Source: Symbiodinium natans
Lineage: Eukaryota; Sar; Dinophyceae; Suessiales; Symbiodiniaceae
Assembly: GCA_905221605.1 (NCBI GenBank)
Contig: CAJNDS010001979.1
Location: 25,001-72,500 of the forward strand
Reading direction: 5' to 3'
DNA length: 47,500 bases
In this document: one piece after another, positions 18,260-29,885 of the stretch
Layout: each line of letters starts with the position of its first letter
How positions within the stretch are numbered: the first letter of the stretch is position 1
Program-made: the position numbers and the translations under genes
The notes under the pieces: generated by a model
What the model saw: only the letters and a program-made list of their open reading frames with translations
The model's database searches: none
Told to the model about the DNA's origin: nothing

Positions 18260-18940
18260 CCCGTCCTGCTCGGACCATACAGGTTCCAACTCCAAGGATT
18301 GTATATGCCAAGTCTGCAGCTATCATGATTTTTGTTATTGTTATATAGGCATATTCTAGTATCATTCATTTTGCAGACATAGGTCATTATCTTACTATAT
18401 ATAATTTTCCTATGTTATCATGTGATTGTATGGTTCCTTGATTATCGTCATACTGATGTATTAGCGACATTTTTGTATTCATACATCATTATATAGTTAA
18501 CACATTATCATATTAATATATTATTATGGTACTAAATTAGTATACTACCATATTCACATCTATATTATAAAAAAAAGTTAGAATGCTTGTATATTTTTGC
18601 ATTGTTCAATTATTCTATCAGTAAATTGGTACATTTTATCTTATTATCCAGCTTTCGTTGCTAGATTTGTTTATTTTGGTATTCTCATGTTATCAAATTC
18701 ACATTTTTCTCATATTCTTGCATTCTTATATCTTATATCCCTATATCTTTGATTCGTATATCAGTATAATAGTGCGTTCTTCTATTAGTATTTTCTTAAA
18801 TACACTTTTCGATGATTCGATCATTTTGTAGTTTATTGTTATAGTATTCGATTATTTGATTATTTTATTGTTCTGTTGCTGTATTCTTCTGTTAGTTTCT
18901 AATCCAATATTTTGATACTGTCTATTGCATGATTTGTCAG
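18260..18940. other. Strongly AT-rich intron-like stretch
   Basis: About 680 bases rich in TATT, ATCATT and TATAT words, much more AT-rich than any neighbouring sequence, with no open frame of note. It ends in TTGTCAG at 18940 immediately before an exon. It behaves as a long intron of unusual composition. No telomeric repeats or hairpins were seen within it. Confidence 0.7.
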
Positions 18941-19081
18941 GTGTCCAGAGACAGCCCACCTGAGCCCTACCACTACCAGAGCGCCAAGTGGGTTCTGCTG
19001 ACGGACAGCCGGGGGGGATATTGGCAGTGCTCGACGGAAGGCCGCCCGGGTGTCAGTGGAACCCTGAGACGCATCAATCCG
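18941..19081 (+). CDS. Exon of the WW-like gene
   Basis: Follows TTGTCAG and reads DSPPEPYHYQSAKWVLLTDS, then GGYWQCSTEGRPG and TLRRINP, up to hairpin C1. KWVLLTDSRGGYWQ has the Trp/Gly/Tyr-Trp spacing of a WW-like or similar small beta module. It is clearly protein-like. The downstream exons at 19245, 19405 and 19595 continue the same style. Confidence 0.6.
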
Positions 19082-19082
19082 G

Positions 19083-19202
19083 TTGAGTTTGGGATGTTCC
19101 CTCTTATACGAACAGTCCTTTGTAGGGACTATATGGGATTATAATGGGGGGATACTATGATCCTGGATAAGGACTGTTCGTATAAGGGGGCAACGTCTCA
19201 AC
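19083..19202. mobile_element. Hairpin element C1 (introner-like)
   Basis: TTGAG at the left and CTCAA at the right border a stem in which CTTATACGAACAGTCCTT (19103-19120) pairs perfectly with its complement at 19169-19186. It sits between two exon-like islands. Related sequence occurs at 14345. Confidence 0.85.
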
Positions 19203-19244
19203 GTTACGTGCTGGTGGCCCCTGGTTCTGGTTCGTGGTTCTGAG

Positions 19245-19666
19245 GTTTCTACGAGTCGGATACAACCTGGCATCGACGTCAGGCCATGGCCCAAGAACTG
19301 GGTTTTGCAGTACTATACTTTAATGCTTTTTTGAGTTTTTGTGGTTCTGGAGTTCCTATTATAGCTACTTACTACCTAAACAGTATAGACTTTTCTTTTT
19401 CCAGGGCCTACTCCAAAGTAGGGAGAAGGATCTTGGCAAGCATAGGCGAGAACCTAAACCCCAAACCCTAAACCCTAAACATTAAATCATAAACCCTAAA
19501 CCCTAGACCCTAGACCCTAGACCCTAAACCCTAAACCCTAAACCCTAAGCCCTAAACCCTAAACCTTAAACCCTAAACCCTAGACTCTGCTGAGGATGGC
19601 CAGGGCCGCATCTACTGGAGCAACCCCGTTCGCCATATTCGCTTCTTTGAGCCCGACCGCGCCTGA
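19245..19666 (+). CDS. 3' exons of the WW-like gene, with stop
   Basis: Three islands: 19245 to about 19300 (FYESDTTWHRRQAMAQEL), 19405-19452 after TTTTTCCAG (YSKVGRRILASIGEN), and 19595-19666 after TGCTGAG (DGQGRIYWSNPVRHIRFFEP, ending in Ala and TGA at 19664-19666). The last again has the G-x-IYW-x-NP pattern of a WW-like module and is a natural C-terminus. A telomeric array occupies the intron before it. Phases between islands were not all verified. Confidence 0.55.
19454..19588 (-). repeat. Telomeric array (CCCTAAA)n in the last intron
   Basis: About 19 units, including CCCCAAA and a run of three CCCTAGA variants. Confidence 0.96.
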
Positions 19667-19670
19667 GGGA

Positions 19671-19804
19671 CATAAGAAACAATGGGGAACATTACCCTAA
19701 ACCCTAAACCCTAAACCCTAAGCCCTAAACCCTAAACCCTAAACTCTAGACCCTAGACCCTAAAAGCAATGGGGGACATATTTTTCCTCATTGTTTCGTA
19801 TATG
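19671..19804. mobile_element. Inverted-repeat element with a telomeric core
   Basis: CATAAGAAACAATGGGGAA on the left pairs with TTCCTCATTGTTTCGTATATG on the right. Most of the interior (19693-19762) is (CCCTAAA)n, about ten units. It begins five bases after the stop of the WW-like gene. Confidence 0.75.
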
Positions 19805-19854
19805 CCTGGGCCAGCTTTCCATGTGGCGCCAGCTCGGCGCTGCGAGTTTCCGAG

Positions 19855-19884
19855 GGTTTAGGGTTTAGGGTTTAGGGTTTAGGG
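19855..19884 (+). repeat. Telomeric block (TTTAGGG)n
   Basis: Four units. Smaller blocks follow at 20105-20117 and 20191-20220. Confidence 0.92.
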
Positions 19885-19967
19885 GACGGAACGCGTTGAG
19901 TCCAAAAGAGAGTGGGGGAGCTACCGAAAACTGAAGCGATTTCAGCTACCGACAAGCGTGAGGAAAC

Positions 19968-20099
19968 TTAAGAAGTCGCAGATTCTCTTGAGAGTGGGGT
20001 TCCAGATTTCAGTTCGCTTGGTTCCTCTTGCCGTGTTTTGGCCACTTCACGAAATTTACGGACCATGCCGGCCTTGATTCCCAAGCAGCAGGAATCCAT
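19968..20099 (-). CDS. Small minus-strand ORF or exon, 43 codons
   Basis: ATG at 20099-20097 to TAA at 19970-19968, reading MDSCCLGIKAGMVRKFREVA and onwards. A second small open piece lies upstream on the same strand (20174 to about 20121, MENHKLSADRWSATTRN) and ends at a GT before a telomeric block. Together they could be a short two-exon gene, but this is weakly supported. Confidence 0.3.
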   Translation of the reverse strand: MDSCCLGIKAGMVRKFREVAKTRQEEPSELKSGTPLSRESATS

Positions 20100-20220
20100 G
20101 CGGGTTTGGGTTTAGGGTCACGTATTTCGGGTTGTTGCGCTCCAACGGTCCGCGGACAATTTGTGGTTCTCCATGGCCCCAATGTATCGGGGTTTTGGGT
20201 TTAGGGTTTAGGGTTTAGGG

Positions 20221-22239
20221 CCTCAGATTGGGCGTGCTGGGTTTTCCCCAAACAATGTTTGAAGATCACGTTTGTGAGTGAGCAATCGAGGGGACATTCG
20301 GGCTGCGTGCTCCTCTCTCTGCAGCGGGCTCAAGAAGAAAACAAAAAAAGCTGAACTTTGTAGCTTGGTAGCCATTTGTAGCTGCTCGTAGCTGCTCGTA
20401 GCCTCACCTAAACGTCGAAGTGCAATGGAGGCGTGTTTCCTCTGTCCTTTGGTTCCCCTGGGCAATAGACAGATGTCTCAATGTGGGCTTCAGCGGAGCA
20501 CCAGCTGGACTCAACTCACTTTGTGTTACGAGATCCTAAGCCGGAACTAGGCTTGCGGTTGGGGGAGGCCACAACTCACAACGTGACGGCAACCCACGAG
20601 CCACATCCCCATCATATTCTAGGAGGGACGTAGTCGTGGCCATGCGGCCCTTCTCAAAAGCTGCTTTGCCCAGCCACCATCTCGCCCAGCGACGGCTGTT
20701 GCAGATGGTGGTCCGCCGAGGTTCTGGGACTTCCGACCCACCGACTCTTCACCAAATCAGCAGGTCGCTTGAGTCGGGGAGCATCACCTTGAGTGCCTAT
20801 GTGAGGTGCGCTTCTTGAAGCCGTCCAGTCGAAGAGGAGCAGGTGGCACTCTGCGGCTGCCTTTCTTCTTGCTGTGCTCACTTCCTCCACTTCTCAAAGC
20901 GATGTTTGAAGGCTCTCTTTTTCCTAGGAGGACCCTTTGAAAAAGGGGAAAGAGGTGGCCCTGAAGTGAAACAAAGCGGCACTCGGACGCCCTCTCGGGA
21001 GCCACGGGGTTCAATGAGCACTCTGGGAGCAAAAATCGAGCGTTCAAGAAGTGGGCTGAGGCGCTAGAGCTCCATGAGCTCCGGGACCTCCTAGAGCGCC
21101 CGTTTTGCGGGTTTAGGGTTTAGGGTTTTGGGTTTGGGGCTACTCTCTTGAGATGGGCCGCTGAAAAGCGCCCCAGGGTCGCCCGGCCTCCGCTTGCAGA
21201 AGAAGGGTCCCGCGGCAACTCTGGGAGCAGATGGTTCGCAGCGCTCTTGGCATGCCCTTCGCCTGCCACAGCCCGTGCCAAGCGCACGTGTCTGCGCAGC
21301 GCAGCTTGCGCGATGCGGGCGTGTGCCTGACCAGGATGGGCTATTCGACCGTATAAACCCCTTCAAGAGGCCCTTTATAGGTTTGATTGTGGGGATGATA
21401 GGGCCGAATAGCCCATCCTGGGAAGCGGGCTTGAGTCGAGAGGTCTCTTCTCTGAGAATAGGGTCGTGAGCGAGGGGGAGCTCATCTCAGGAGTAGCCCC
21501 AAAATGGCCTCCAAGTCCTTTGAAGCCCCGGCTTGCGTGACGGCTGACATCTGCAAGCTGGAGAGACACCTCCTCGTGGCAATAGAAGTCAATGCCCTGA
21601 GAGCCTTTCGTCGTCCTCGTTCTCTCCCCCCTTTCAGAGCCGCTTTTTGTTAGGGTTTCCTTGAGGCAGATGGTCGGACTCCGTGTGGCCTTGTGCCTTT
21701 TTGGCACGTGCTCTCTCGGCTCTGAGGTGTGAAGTGAGAGGCAGAAGTACTTTAAAGTAGCGGGGTGAACGAGGAGCGAAGCTTTGGGTAGACACCGCGT
21801 AGGCGACCTGCAATCGACTCAATCGCGAGGCTCTTTCGCCGCTGCCGTGTGAGCAGAGCTTGCGGGGTGCCTGATGGGATGAAGGGACGGGTGCTGCTTG
21901 TTCGTAGTGCATCGTGACCTGAAGGCCTCGTGTTAGCTTCCTTGGCGGCAAGGGCATTAGGCGCGTGGCTTGAAGCACATTTTCCGTGAAAACCCCAAAA
22001 GCCTCTCAATAACTGCCGTGTTCTGGGACATCCCGAAACCCCACGCAGGACCGGGGCCTGAAGCCCAAGGCACCTTGCAAGTGCCACAAAGGGCGCCCCA
22101 AGTCTCAGCGCCTTTGCTGTGCCGTGTGGGTAACCCTTCTCGCCATGGCTGCCGGTATGAAGAGCCCTGGCTGGAGGTCTTGAACGTGGCGGGCTTGTGG
22201 GGCACGGCTCCGAGGTGGCGTCCACAGATTTGACGCGCC
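20221..22239. other. No confident gene; contains hairpin D1 and one short telomeric block
   Basis: Short open frames occur on both strands (for example 80 codons minus at 20465-20223 and 78 codons minus at 20890-20654), but none shows splice context or a motif. A TTTAGGG block lies at 21110-21140. I regard the stretch as intergenic or decayed repeat. Confidence 0.45.
21331..21421. mobile_element. Hairpin element D1
   Basis: CCAGGATGGGCTATTCG pairs with CGAATAGCCCATCCTGG at the other end; the interior includes AGGCCCTTTATAGGTTTGAT. A half-copy with the same interior and right arm occurs at 41741-41798. Confidence 0.85.
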
Positions 22240-25200
22240 TCTCCTTGGCAACACCACGGTCAGATGCGCCTCGATTCGCTCCACCGCCCACTTGTCACGC
22301 AGCGTTCTCGTGCTTGTGAATGAGCAGCCTGCTTCGGGGTTGTGTTCCAGAGGAACGAGGCCTTGCGCGGCTTAGCGTGCAAGCCGTGTCTTGACATTGC
22401 GCTCTTCTGACCCGGGCTGGCGCGTGCCTCCCTTGGCCTGCAGATTTTTGTCCGATGCTGCCTGTGCAAGGGAGCCCGTCTGTCGCCAAGCAATTTGAAG
22501 TTTGCATTTCGTGTGCGGCCAGGCGGGCCGTGTGAGGAAGGGATAGCCACCAAACCCCTGTGCAAGAAAGTAGGGATAAGGCGTCCCAAGCTGCGACTCT
22601 CTGGTACCTGCCATGTTTGGCTTCAGCCTGCGATGGTGGTTCTGAAGCAGAAGTCCTCACAGCACGATGTAGCCGATAGGCCACTGGCCATGTAGGCCTG
22701 CCCTGCCTACATCCATCCTAAACACGAAGCGCTTCTAGGGGGCTTGTGTTCGGTGTGGCCTTTGGTTGCGCCTCAGCGCCTTCCAGACCCTGCGAGCCCT
22801 GCGTGTGTCCATGTTAGTGTGAAGGGAATGCTGTGGGGCCGACGAGCCTGTGCAGCCTGATATTCCTTTGTAAAGAACCATTTGATTGTGCAAATTTCCG
22901 TTCTGTTGTAGTTCGCCACCGCCTGGATGCTTGGAATGTGGACTCCACCATCTGCGAATGGGTTGGAGGCTCTCAGCCCTAAAGGCTTAAAGCCTCTGAA
23001 GCAGGGAGCCTTGCAAAGCAGAGCCAAGCAGCCGACCAAGGTGCCAGCTAGGCTTGCAGGGGACTGAAGATGAGGGCGGCGAGGAGGAAGGAACAGAGAG
23101 GAGGCAGGTGCCAGTGGGGAGCTCCTCCCCATGCAGGCTTTGAAGCACTCCCGGGCACAACTCCGCACAGGGCTTGGCTTGTCGCGCGCAGCACACTACT
23201 GGCACGACAGCGCTCATCTCTGACAAGGGCTCGAGCGCGCTTCCACCCTGCCCGAGAAGTGACATGCATAGGCTGGTTGCAGGGGCCATGGGACCGTGAG
23301 CTGCTTCTTCGCAAGGCTCACGGAAGGAATCGCTCTTTATGTGTTTGTTCGTTCTTGTGTCGCCTCCGGTGTCCGCGCCGGACACGGAATCTCAGGTCCA
23401 TTGTTAGGCAGCGTCTTGAACGTGACTGGCTTGCCGGTCACCGCTCAGAGGTAGCCTAGTAGCGCCGCAAGATTTGGTTCGCCTTTTCCACCTTGTCAAA
23501 AACACTGTCAGATGCGCCTCGATTCGCTCCACCGCCCACTTGTCACGCAGCGTTCTCGTGCTTGTGAATGAGCAGCCTGCTTCGGGGTTGCGTTCCAGAG
23601 GAACGAGGCCTTGCGCGGCTTAGCATGCAAGCCGTGTCTTGACATTGCGCTCTTCTGACCCGGGCTGGCGCGTGCCTCCCTTGGCCTGCAGATTTTTGTC
23701 CGATGCTGCTTGTGAAAGGGAGCCCGTCTGTCGCCAAGCAATCCAAATTTGCATTTCGTGCGCGGCCAGGCGGGCAAGGCGGGCCATCTGGGGAATGGAT
23801 AGCCTGAAACCCCAAACCCCCCCGTGCAAGCAGAAAGCGGAAAGCGATAAGGCGTCCCAAGCTGCGCATCTCTGGTACCTGCCATGTCTAGCTTCAGCCT
23901 GCGATGGTTTCCTGAAACCGAAACCCTCACAGCACGATATATCCGACGGGCCACTGGCCATGTAGGCCTACCCTGCCTACACCCATCCTAAACACGAAGC
24001 GCTTCTAGGGGGCTTGTGTTCGGTGTGGCCTTTGGTTGCGCTTCATCGTCTTCCAGACCCTGCGAGCCCTGCGAGTGTCCATGTTAGTGTGAAGGGAATG
24101 CTGTGGGGCCGACGAGCCTGTACGGGCTGACATTCCTTTGTACAGAACCATATGATTGTGCTGAACACCAGTCTGTTGTAGATCGCCCACGCCTGGATGC
24201 CTGGAATGTGGACTCCACCATCTGCGAATGGGTTGGAGGCTCTCAGCCCTAAAGGCTTAAAGCCTCTGAAGCACCGAGCCTTAGCCAGTCAGCGTACCAA
24301 CCTGCCTAGCCGGCTTACAGGGGACGGAAGATGAGGGTGGCGAGGGTGAGGAAGGAACAGAAAGGAGGTAGGTGCCAGTGCGGAGCTCCTCCCCGCGCAG
24401 GCTTTGAAGCGCTTCCGGGCACAACTCCGCAACTGGTTAGTTTCCTTGGCCTTAGCCACGTGACTGATAGCATCTTTGAGGCAACGCTGCGCAGGGCTTC
24501 GTTCGTCTCGCGCAGCACGTTCTCACGACGACGCTCTGCTCTGACAAAGGCTGACAAGTGGTATGCGTGCGGTGTCTGCAGCAGGGGTCATGGGACCGTG
24601 AGCTCGTGAGCTGCTTCCCCGGCTGCCCATTGTTGCTGGAACGAATCGGTCGGCGGAGCCGGTCGCATCAGTGTGCTTCTCGGCGCTCGTTGCTCCCAGG
24701 CGATCCCAAGTCCCTTTTTAGATTGTGTTGGCTAGACGTGCTGTCTTGAATGTGACGGGTTCGTGGTGCCTCGCTGGGATGTGGTGTCGTAAAATTTGAT
24801 TCGCCTTTCCTTGGCAAGGGGACACTGCGCAGCTGTCCCAGGGTCACTCTGCATGGTGACGCAGCCACGTTCTGCAGCCATGCGCTTGTCGTGCCGTGGT
24901 GCACGTGCCTCCTCGGTGAGGGAGCTTGTGAACGACGTGTCGTTGCTGGAGTGCTGAGAGCGCATGCCTCTGACGTGAAGGTTCCATGGCTTGCGAGGCC
25001 GTCCGGGATTGCGAGTCGTCAGCAAAAGGAGATCGAACGCCCCCTTCTCCGATCCTTTTCATTCTGCGGATAGGTGCTTGTAGCAACATGGCTTTCTTTT
25101 TGAGTGCCTGGAGCTTGAAGCTCTTGACTTGGCATCGGCGTGGGCGGCCTGGCAGGTAGTGGTGGCTTGTCCGATTTTGCTTGGCGGCTCAGCGCGCCGC

Positions 25201-28200
25201 ATGTGCGTTCGGCATCTTGGAGGGCTGTAGTCGAGGACGACCTTGCATGCACGGCGTCCTCTTTAATGTGTGCCAGTGTCGTTGCCATCGCTGTGAGTAG
25301 AGAGGACTGACTATTGCCACAGAAGCCGAGACAACGATGCCCGGCAGAGCGTAACTACTTGTAGCGGCTTGTCGCGCACAGCACGTTCTCACGACAACGC
25401 TCTTCTCTGACAAGGGCTACCGCTCACTTCCCCCTACCCGACGAGTGACATGCATGCTGGCTGCAGCAGGGGCCATGGGACGCTGAGCCCGTGAGCTGCT
25501 TCCCCGGCCGCCCATTCTTGCCGGAACGAATCGGTCGGCGGAGCCGGTCACATCTGTGTGCTGCGTGCGGCTCGTTCATTCTTGTGTCGCCTGTGGTGTT
25601 GGTCCCAAACGATCTCACATCCACGTTTTAGGCAGTGCCGGGCTCGACATGTTGTCTTGAACGTGACATGTGTCCGCCCTTTATTCCAGCTGTGTCACAC
25701 AGCACTCCCACACGGGGCGTTCTCGTGAATGAGCAGCCTTCTTTGGGGTGGCATTCCAAAGAAATGAGGCCTTGCACGGCTTAGCATGCAAGCTATGTCT
25801 TGACAATGCGTTTTTCTGACACGGGCTGGCGCGTGCCTCCCTTGGCCTACAGATTTTGTGGCCCATTGGCTGGCCCATGTGTCGCCAAGCAATCTGAATT
25901 TTGCATTTCGTGTGCAGCCAGGTGGGCCGTCTGAGGAAGGGATAGCCCCCAAACCCTCGTGCAAACAGAAAGCAGAAAGTACACAAAAGGCCTCCCAAGC
26001 TGCGCATCTCTGGCGCCTGCCATGTGTGGCTTCAGCCTTCAATAGTGGCTTCCTGAAGCAGAAGTCCTCACAGCACGATGTAGCCGATAGGCCACTGGCC
26101 ATGTAGGCCTTCTCGGCCTACACCCATCCTAAACACGAAGCGCTTCTAGGGGGCTTGTGTTCGGTGTGGCCTTTGGTTGCGCTTCATCGTCTTCCAGACC
26201 CTGCGAGCCCTGCGAGTGTCCATGTTAGTGTGAAGGGAATGCTGTGGGGCCGACGAGCCTGTACGGGCTGACATTCCTTTGTACAGAACCATATGATTGT
26301 GCTAAACACCAGTCTGTTGTAGATCGCCCACGCCTGGATGCCTGGAATGTGGACTCCACCATCTGCGAATGGGTTGGAGGCTCTCAGCCCTAAAGGCTTA
26401 AGCCTCTGAAGCACCGAGCCTTAGCCAGTCAGCGTACCAACCTGCCTAGCCGGCTTACAGGGGACGGAAGATGAGGGTGGCGAGGGTGAGGAAGGAACAG
26501 AAAGGAGGTAGGTGCCAGTGCGGAGCTCCTCCCCGCGCAGGCTTTGAAGCGCTTCCGGGCACAACTCCGCAACTGGTTAATTTCCTTGGCCTTAGCCACG
26601 TGACTGATAGCATCTTTGAGGCAACGCTGCGCAGGGCTTCGTTCGTCTCGCGCAGCACGTTCTCACGACGACGCTCTGCTCTGACAAGGGCTCCTGTGCG
26701 CTTGAACCTGCCTGACAAGTGGTATGCGTGCGGCGAGCCCATGAGCTGCTTCCATTGTTGCCGGAACGAATCGCTCGGCGGAGCTGGTCACATCTGAGGG
26801 CTTCTTGCCGCTCGTTCATTCTTGTGCCGCCTGCAGTGTTTGTCTCAGACGATCCCATATCTAATGGAAGCTGTGCTGACGCTTTCATGTGAAGGGCTCC
26901 TGCTAGACTTGTTGTCTTGAATATGACAGGCTTGCGGTACATCGCTCGGAGGTGGAGTCCGAGAATTTGACTCGCCTTTCCTTGGCAAGGGGACGCCGAC
27001 GCAGCCACGTTCTGCAGCCATGCGCTTGTCGTGCCGTGGTGCACGTGCCTCCTCGGTGCGCGAGCTTGTGCACGACGTGTCGTTGCTGGAGTGCTGAGAG
27101 CGCATGCCTCTGACGTGAAGGTTCCATCGTTTGCGAGGCTTTGTGTCACTGCGAGTCGTCAGGCAAAGGGTATCGGACGCCCCCCCTGTGCTCCGATCCT
27201 TTTCGATCTGCGGATAGGTGCTTGTAGCAACGTGGCTTTCCTTTTGGGTGCCTGGAGCTTGAATCTCTTGACGTGGCATCGGGGTGAGCAGGCCTGGCAT
27301 ATAGCGGGGCTTGTCCGATTTTGCTTGGAGGCTTAGCACGCGGTGGGTGTTCAGCATCTTGGGGGCCTGTAGTCGAGGACGACCTTGCATGCACGGCATC
27401 CTCTTTAATATGTGCCAGTGTCGTTGCCGCCGCTGTGAGTAGAAATAAGGCCTGAATATTGCCAGAGAGGTCGAAACAACGAAGCCAGCTAGGGCCTAAC
27501 TAGCACCTTGTCGAGCACAGCACGTTCTCACGACAACGCTCTTCTCTGACAAGGGCCACCGCGCACTTCCCCCTGCCCGAACCATGCGCTGGCTGCAGCA
27601 GGGGCCATGGGACCGTGAGCCCGTGAGCTGCTTCCCTGGCTGCCCACTGTTGCCGGAAGGAAGGAATCACTCGGCGGAGCTGGTCACATCTGTCTGCTTC
27701 TCGCGTTTATTCTTGTGCCCCCTGCAGTGGCGGTCCCAGACGATCTCAAATCCACGTTTTGTTTCCATTCCAGCTGCATCACTTAGCTCTCGCACTTGTC
27801 ACACGGCGTTCTCGTGAATGAGCAGCCTGCTTCAGGGTGGCATTCCAAAGAAATGAGGCCTTGCACGGCTTAGCATGCAAGCCATGTCTTGACAATGCGT
27901 TTTTCTGACCCGGGCTGGCACGTGCATCCCTTGCCCTGCAGATTGTTACCCGATGCTGATCATGAAGGGGGTGAAAGGGAGTCTTGGGCGCATTTCAAGG
28001 CCCCGTTTGTCGCCAAGCTGAACTTTGTGTGCGCGGTTGGGTGAGCAATCTGCCTGAGCCCCAAAAACACAGGGCAAAAAGCCGGGCAAAGGGATAAGGC
28101 AACCCAAGCTCTGCAGCTTCAACATCCTACCATGATTGGCAGCAGCCTTCGATGGTAGTTTCCTTGAAGTCCACACAGTGCAATCCTCGGTGAGGGAGCT

Positions 28201-28830
28201 TGTGAACGACGTGTCGTTGCTGGAGTGCTGAGAGCGCATGCCTCTGACGTGAAGGTTCCATCGTTTGCGAGGCTCTGTGTCACTGCGAGTCGTCAGGCAA
28301 AGGGTAGCGGACGCCCCCTCTGTGCTCCGATCCTTTTCGATCTGCGGATAGGTGCTTCTAGCAACGTGGCTTTCCTTTTGAGTGCCTTCAGCTTGAAGCT
28401 CTTGACGTGGCATCGGGGTGGGCTGCCTGGCAGGTAGCGGTGGCTTGTCCGGGGCTGTAGTCGAGAACGACCTTGCATGCACGGTATCCCCCTTGATCTG
28501 TGCCAGTGTCGTTGCCGTCGCTGTGAGTAGAGAGGACTGAGACTGACTATTGCCAGAGAGGCCGAGACAACGAAGCCCGGTAGAGCCTAACTAGCGGCCT
28601 GTCATGCACAGCTCGTTGTCACGACAACGCTCTTCTCTGACAAGGGCTACCGCGCACTTCTCCCTGCCCGACAAGTGACATTCATGCGCCGGCTGCAGCA
28701 GAAGTCGTCGGACGGTGAGCTGATTCCTGGCAAGGTTCACGCAAGGAATCGCATCTTCATGCTGCCGCTGCCCACCGCTGCTTTGTTCTTCTGGCGCCCT
28801 TGGCGTCCGTCGCACACGATCTCAACTCCA
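22240..28830. repeat. Complex duplicated repeat cluster
   Basis: Several blocks recur in order. Block a starts near 22257, 23512 and 25690, with a partial near 27800. Block b (phrase GCTTCTAGGGGGCTTGTGTT) lies at 22731, 24001 and 26142. Block c lies near 23070, 24331 and 26471. Block d (TCTGCAGCCATGCGCTTGTC) lies at 24871 and 27011, with a partial copy from 28183. Block e (GACCTTGCATGCACGG) lies near 25239, 27381 and 28470. The b-to-e segment at 24.0-26.1 kb is repeated at 26.1-28.2 kb with a constant offset of 2140-2142 bases. Open frames up to 185 codons exist on the minus strand but differ between copies by indels, so I treat them as non-coding. Confidence 0.85.
24001..28220. repeat. 2.14-kb tandem duplication within the cluster
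   Basis: Three separate landmarks give offsets of 2141, 2140 and 2142 bases. The first about 550 bases of each copy are almost identical, while later parts differ by indels. Confidence 0.85.
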
Positions 28831-29174
28831 TTGTGTCGGCCGTGCTAATGCTTCGCATTTGATGTGAAGAGCTCCGGATAGAAGCGCTGTCTTGAGTGTA
28901 ATAGGCATGCGGTGCACCACTCGCAGATGCATGCGCTGGCTGCTGGGGCCATGGGGCCGTGGGCTGCTTTTCTGGCTGCCCAAGGTTCACGGAAGGAATC
29001 ACTTGGCACGGCAACATCTGTATGCTGTTCGCGGCTCTTTCATTCTGATGTCGCCTCTGGTGACGCCTTCAAGTCCACTTTCAGGCAGTGCTGCTTTGTG
29101 AGACGCTCCCGCTAGACCGCTTGTGCTCCGATTGTTTCGCTGCCCTTGAGACGTCATGCCTCAGTCACCCTCGT

Positions 29175-29296
29175 GAGATATGGGGGTTTCCGAACTTCGG
29201 GGCACCTTAAGGAAATTAGGGGCACCTTATTGGGATCCTTATAGTAAGGGAATCCTACTATTGGGGGCATTCCCTCATGTTCGTAAACCCTCACAT
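29175..29296. mobile_element. Hairpin element E1 (introner-like)
   Basis: GATATGGGGGTTTCCGAAC on the left and ATGTTCGTAAACCCTCAC on the right, with centre GGAATCCTACTATTGGGGG. The centre and both arms match element E2 at 45866. A protein-like exon starts 16 bases to the right, after CTCCAAG. Confidence 0.75.
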
Positions 29297-29312
29297 TTGT
29301 GGAAACTCCAAG

Positions 29313-29836
29313 TCGCTGAGCAAAGCCCTGGGCGCGAGTCGCCTTCGTAAGGTGAGGCATCTTGCGAGGTATCCGGGTATTTGGAACCTTTCTGACAGAG
29401 TGCACTTGGCCCAAGGAGAGAGATGCGCCTTTGTTCTTGAAGGCTTCTCCAAGCAAGTGGACTCATACATCAGGGAGCAGAAGCCTCACTTGAGATTCAC
29501 ATCCAGATGCTCTCCTGCTGGCGCCGCCATGTGGCCCGACACCGCAGTGCTGACGAGCCTCTGAACCCTTCTGCAACTTCGTGCGGCTCGGTGGAGACAC
29601 GACTTTGTATCCAACAGGCAGGGGTATGGTACCCAAGAGTTTGCGGCAAAATACGGGTTGTGGGCAGGGTTCAGCAACGAGATGGATCCCAGCAAGAGCC
29701 TCAGCTTCTCAAGCTTCCATCAGTTTCCCTAAGCCGAGCATAAGATGCCCGAAGCCTCGGAAGCCCCTGCCATGTTTGAACGGTTCCTGGGCCACTCCCA
29801 GGTGTTCATTCCAGCACAGCAGGCGCCCGGCAGCAC
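29313..29836 (+). CDS. Exon cluster of an unrecognised gene, two stops in the preferred frame
   Basis: One frame (codons starting at multiples of three) gives protein-like sequence throughout: SLSKALGASRLRKVRHLARY, then VDSYIREQKPHLRFTSRCS, YGTQEFAAKYGLWAGFSNEM and MPEASEAPAMFERFLGHSQ. It is broken by TGA at 29562 and TAA at 29730. Either short introns remove both stops, which I could not place, or the gene is damaged. A second frame is open from about 29490 to 29743 but reads less naturally. A telomeric block (29836-29881) follows, and exons continue after it. Confidence 0.5.
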
Positions 29837-29881
29837 CCTAAACCTACCCTAAACCCTAAACCAGCACCCTAAGCCTAAACC
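29836..29881 (-). repeat. Short telomeric block within the gene
   Basis: Degenerate CCCTAAA units interrupted by a CCAGCAC phrase; ends at an acceptor-like CTCAG (29885). Confidence 0.85.
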
Positions 29882-29885
29882 TCAG

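Noticed and set aside
23508-23954. 148-codon and similar minus frames in the repeat cluster
   Set aside because: Copies of the block differ by indels that shift the frame, so the coding potential is not conserved between duplicates.
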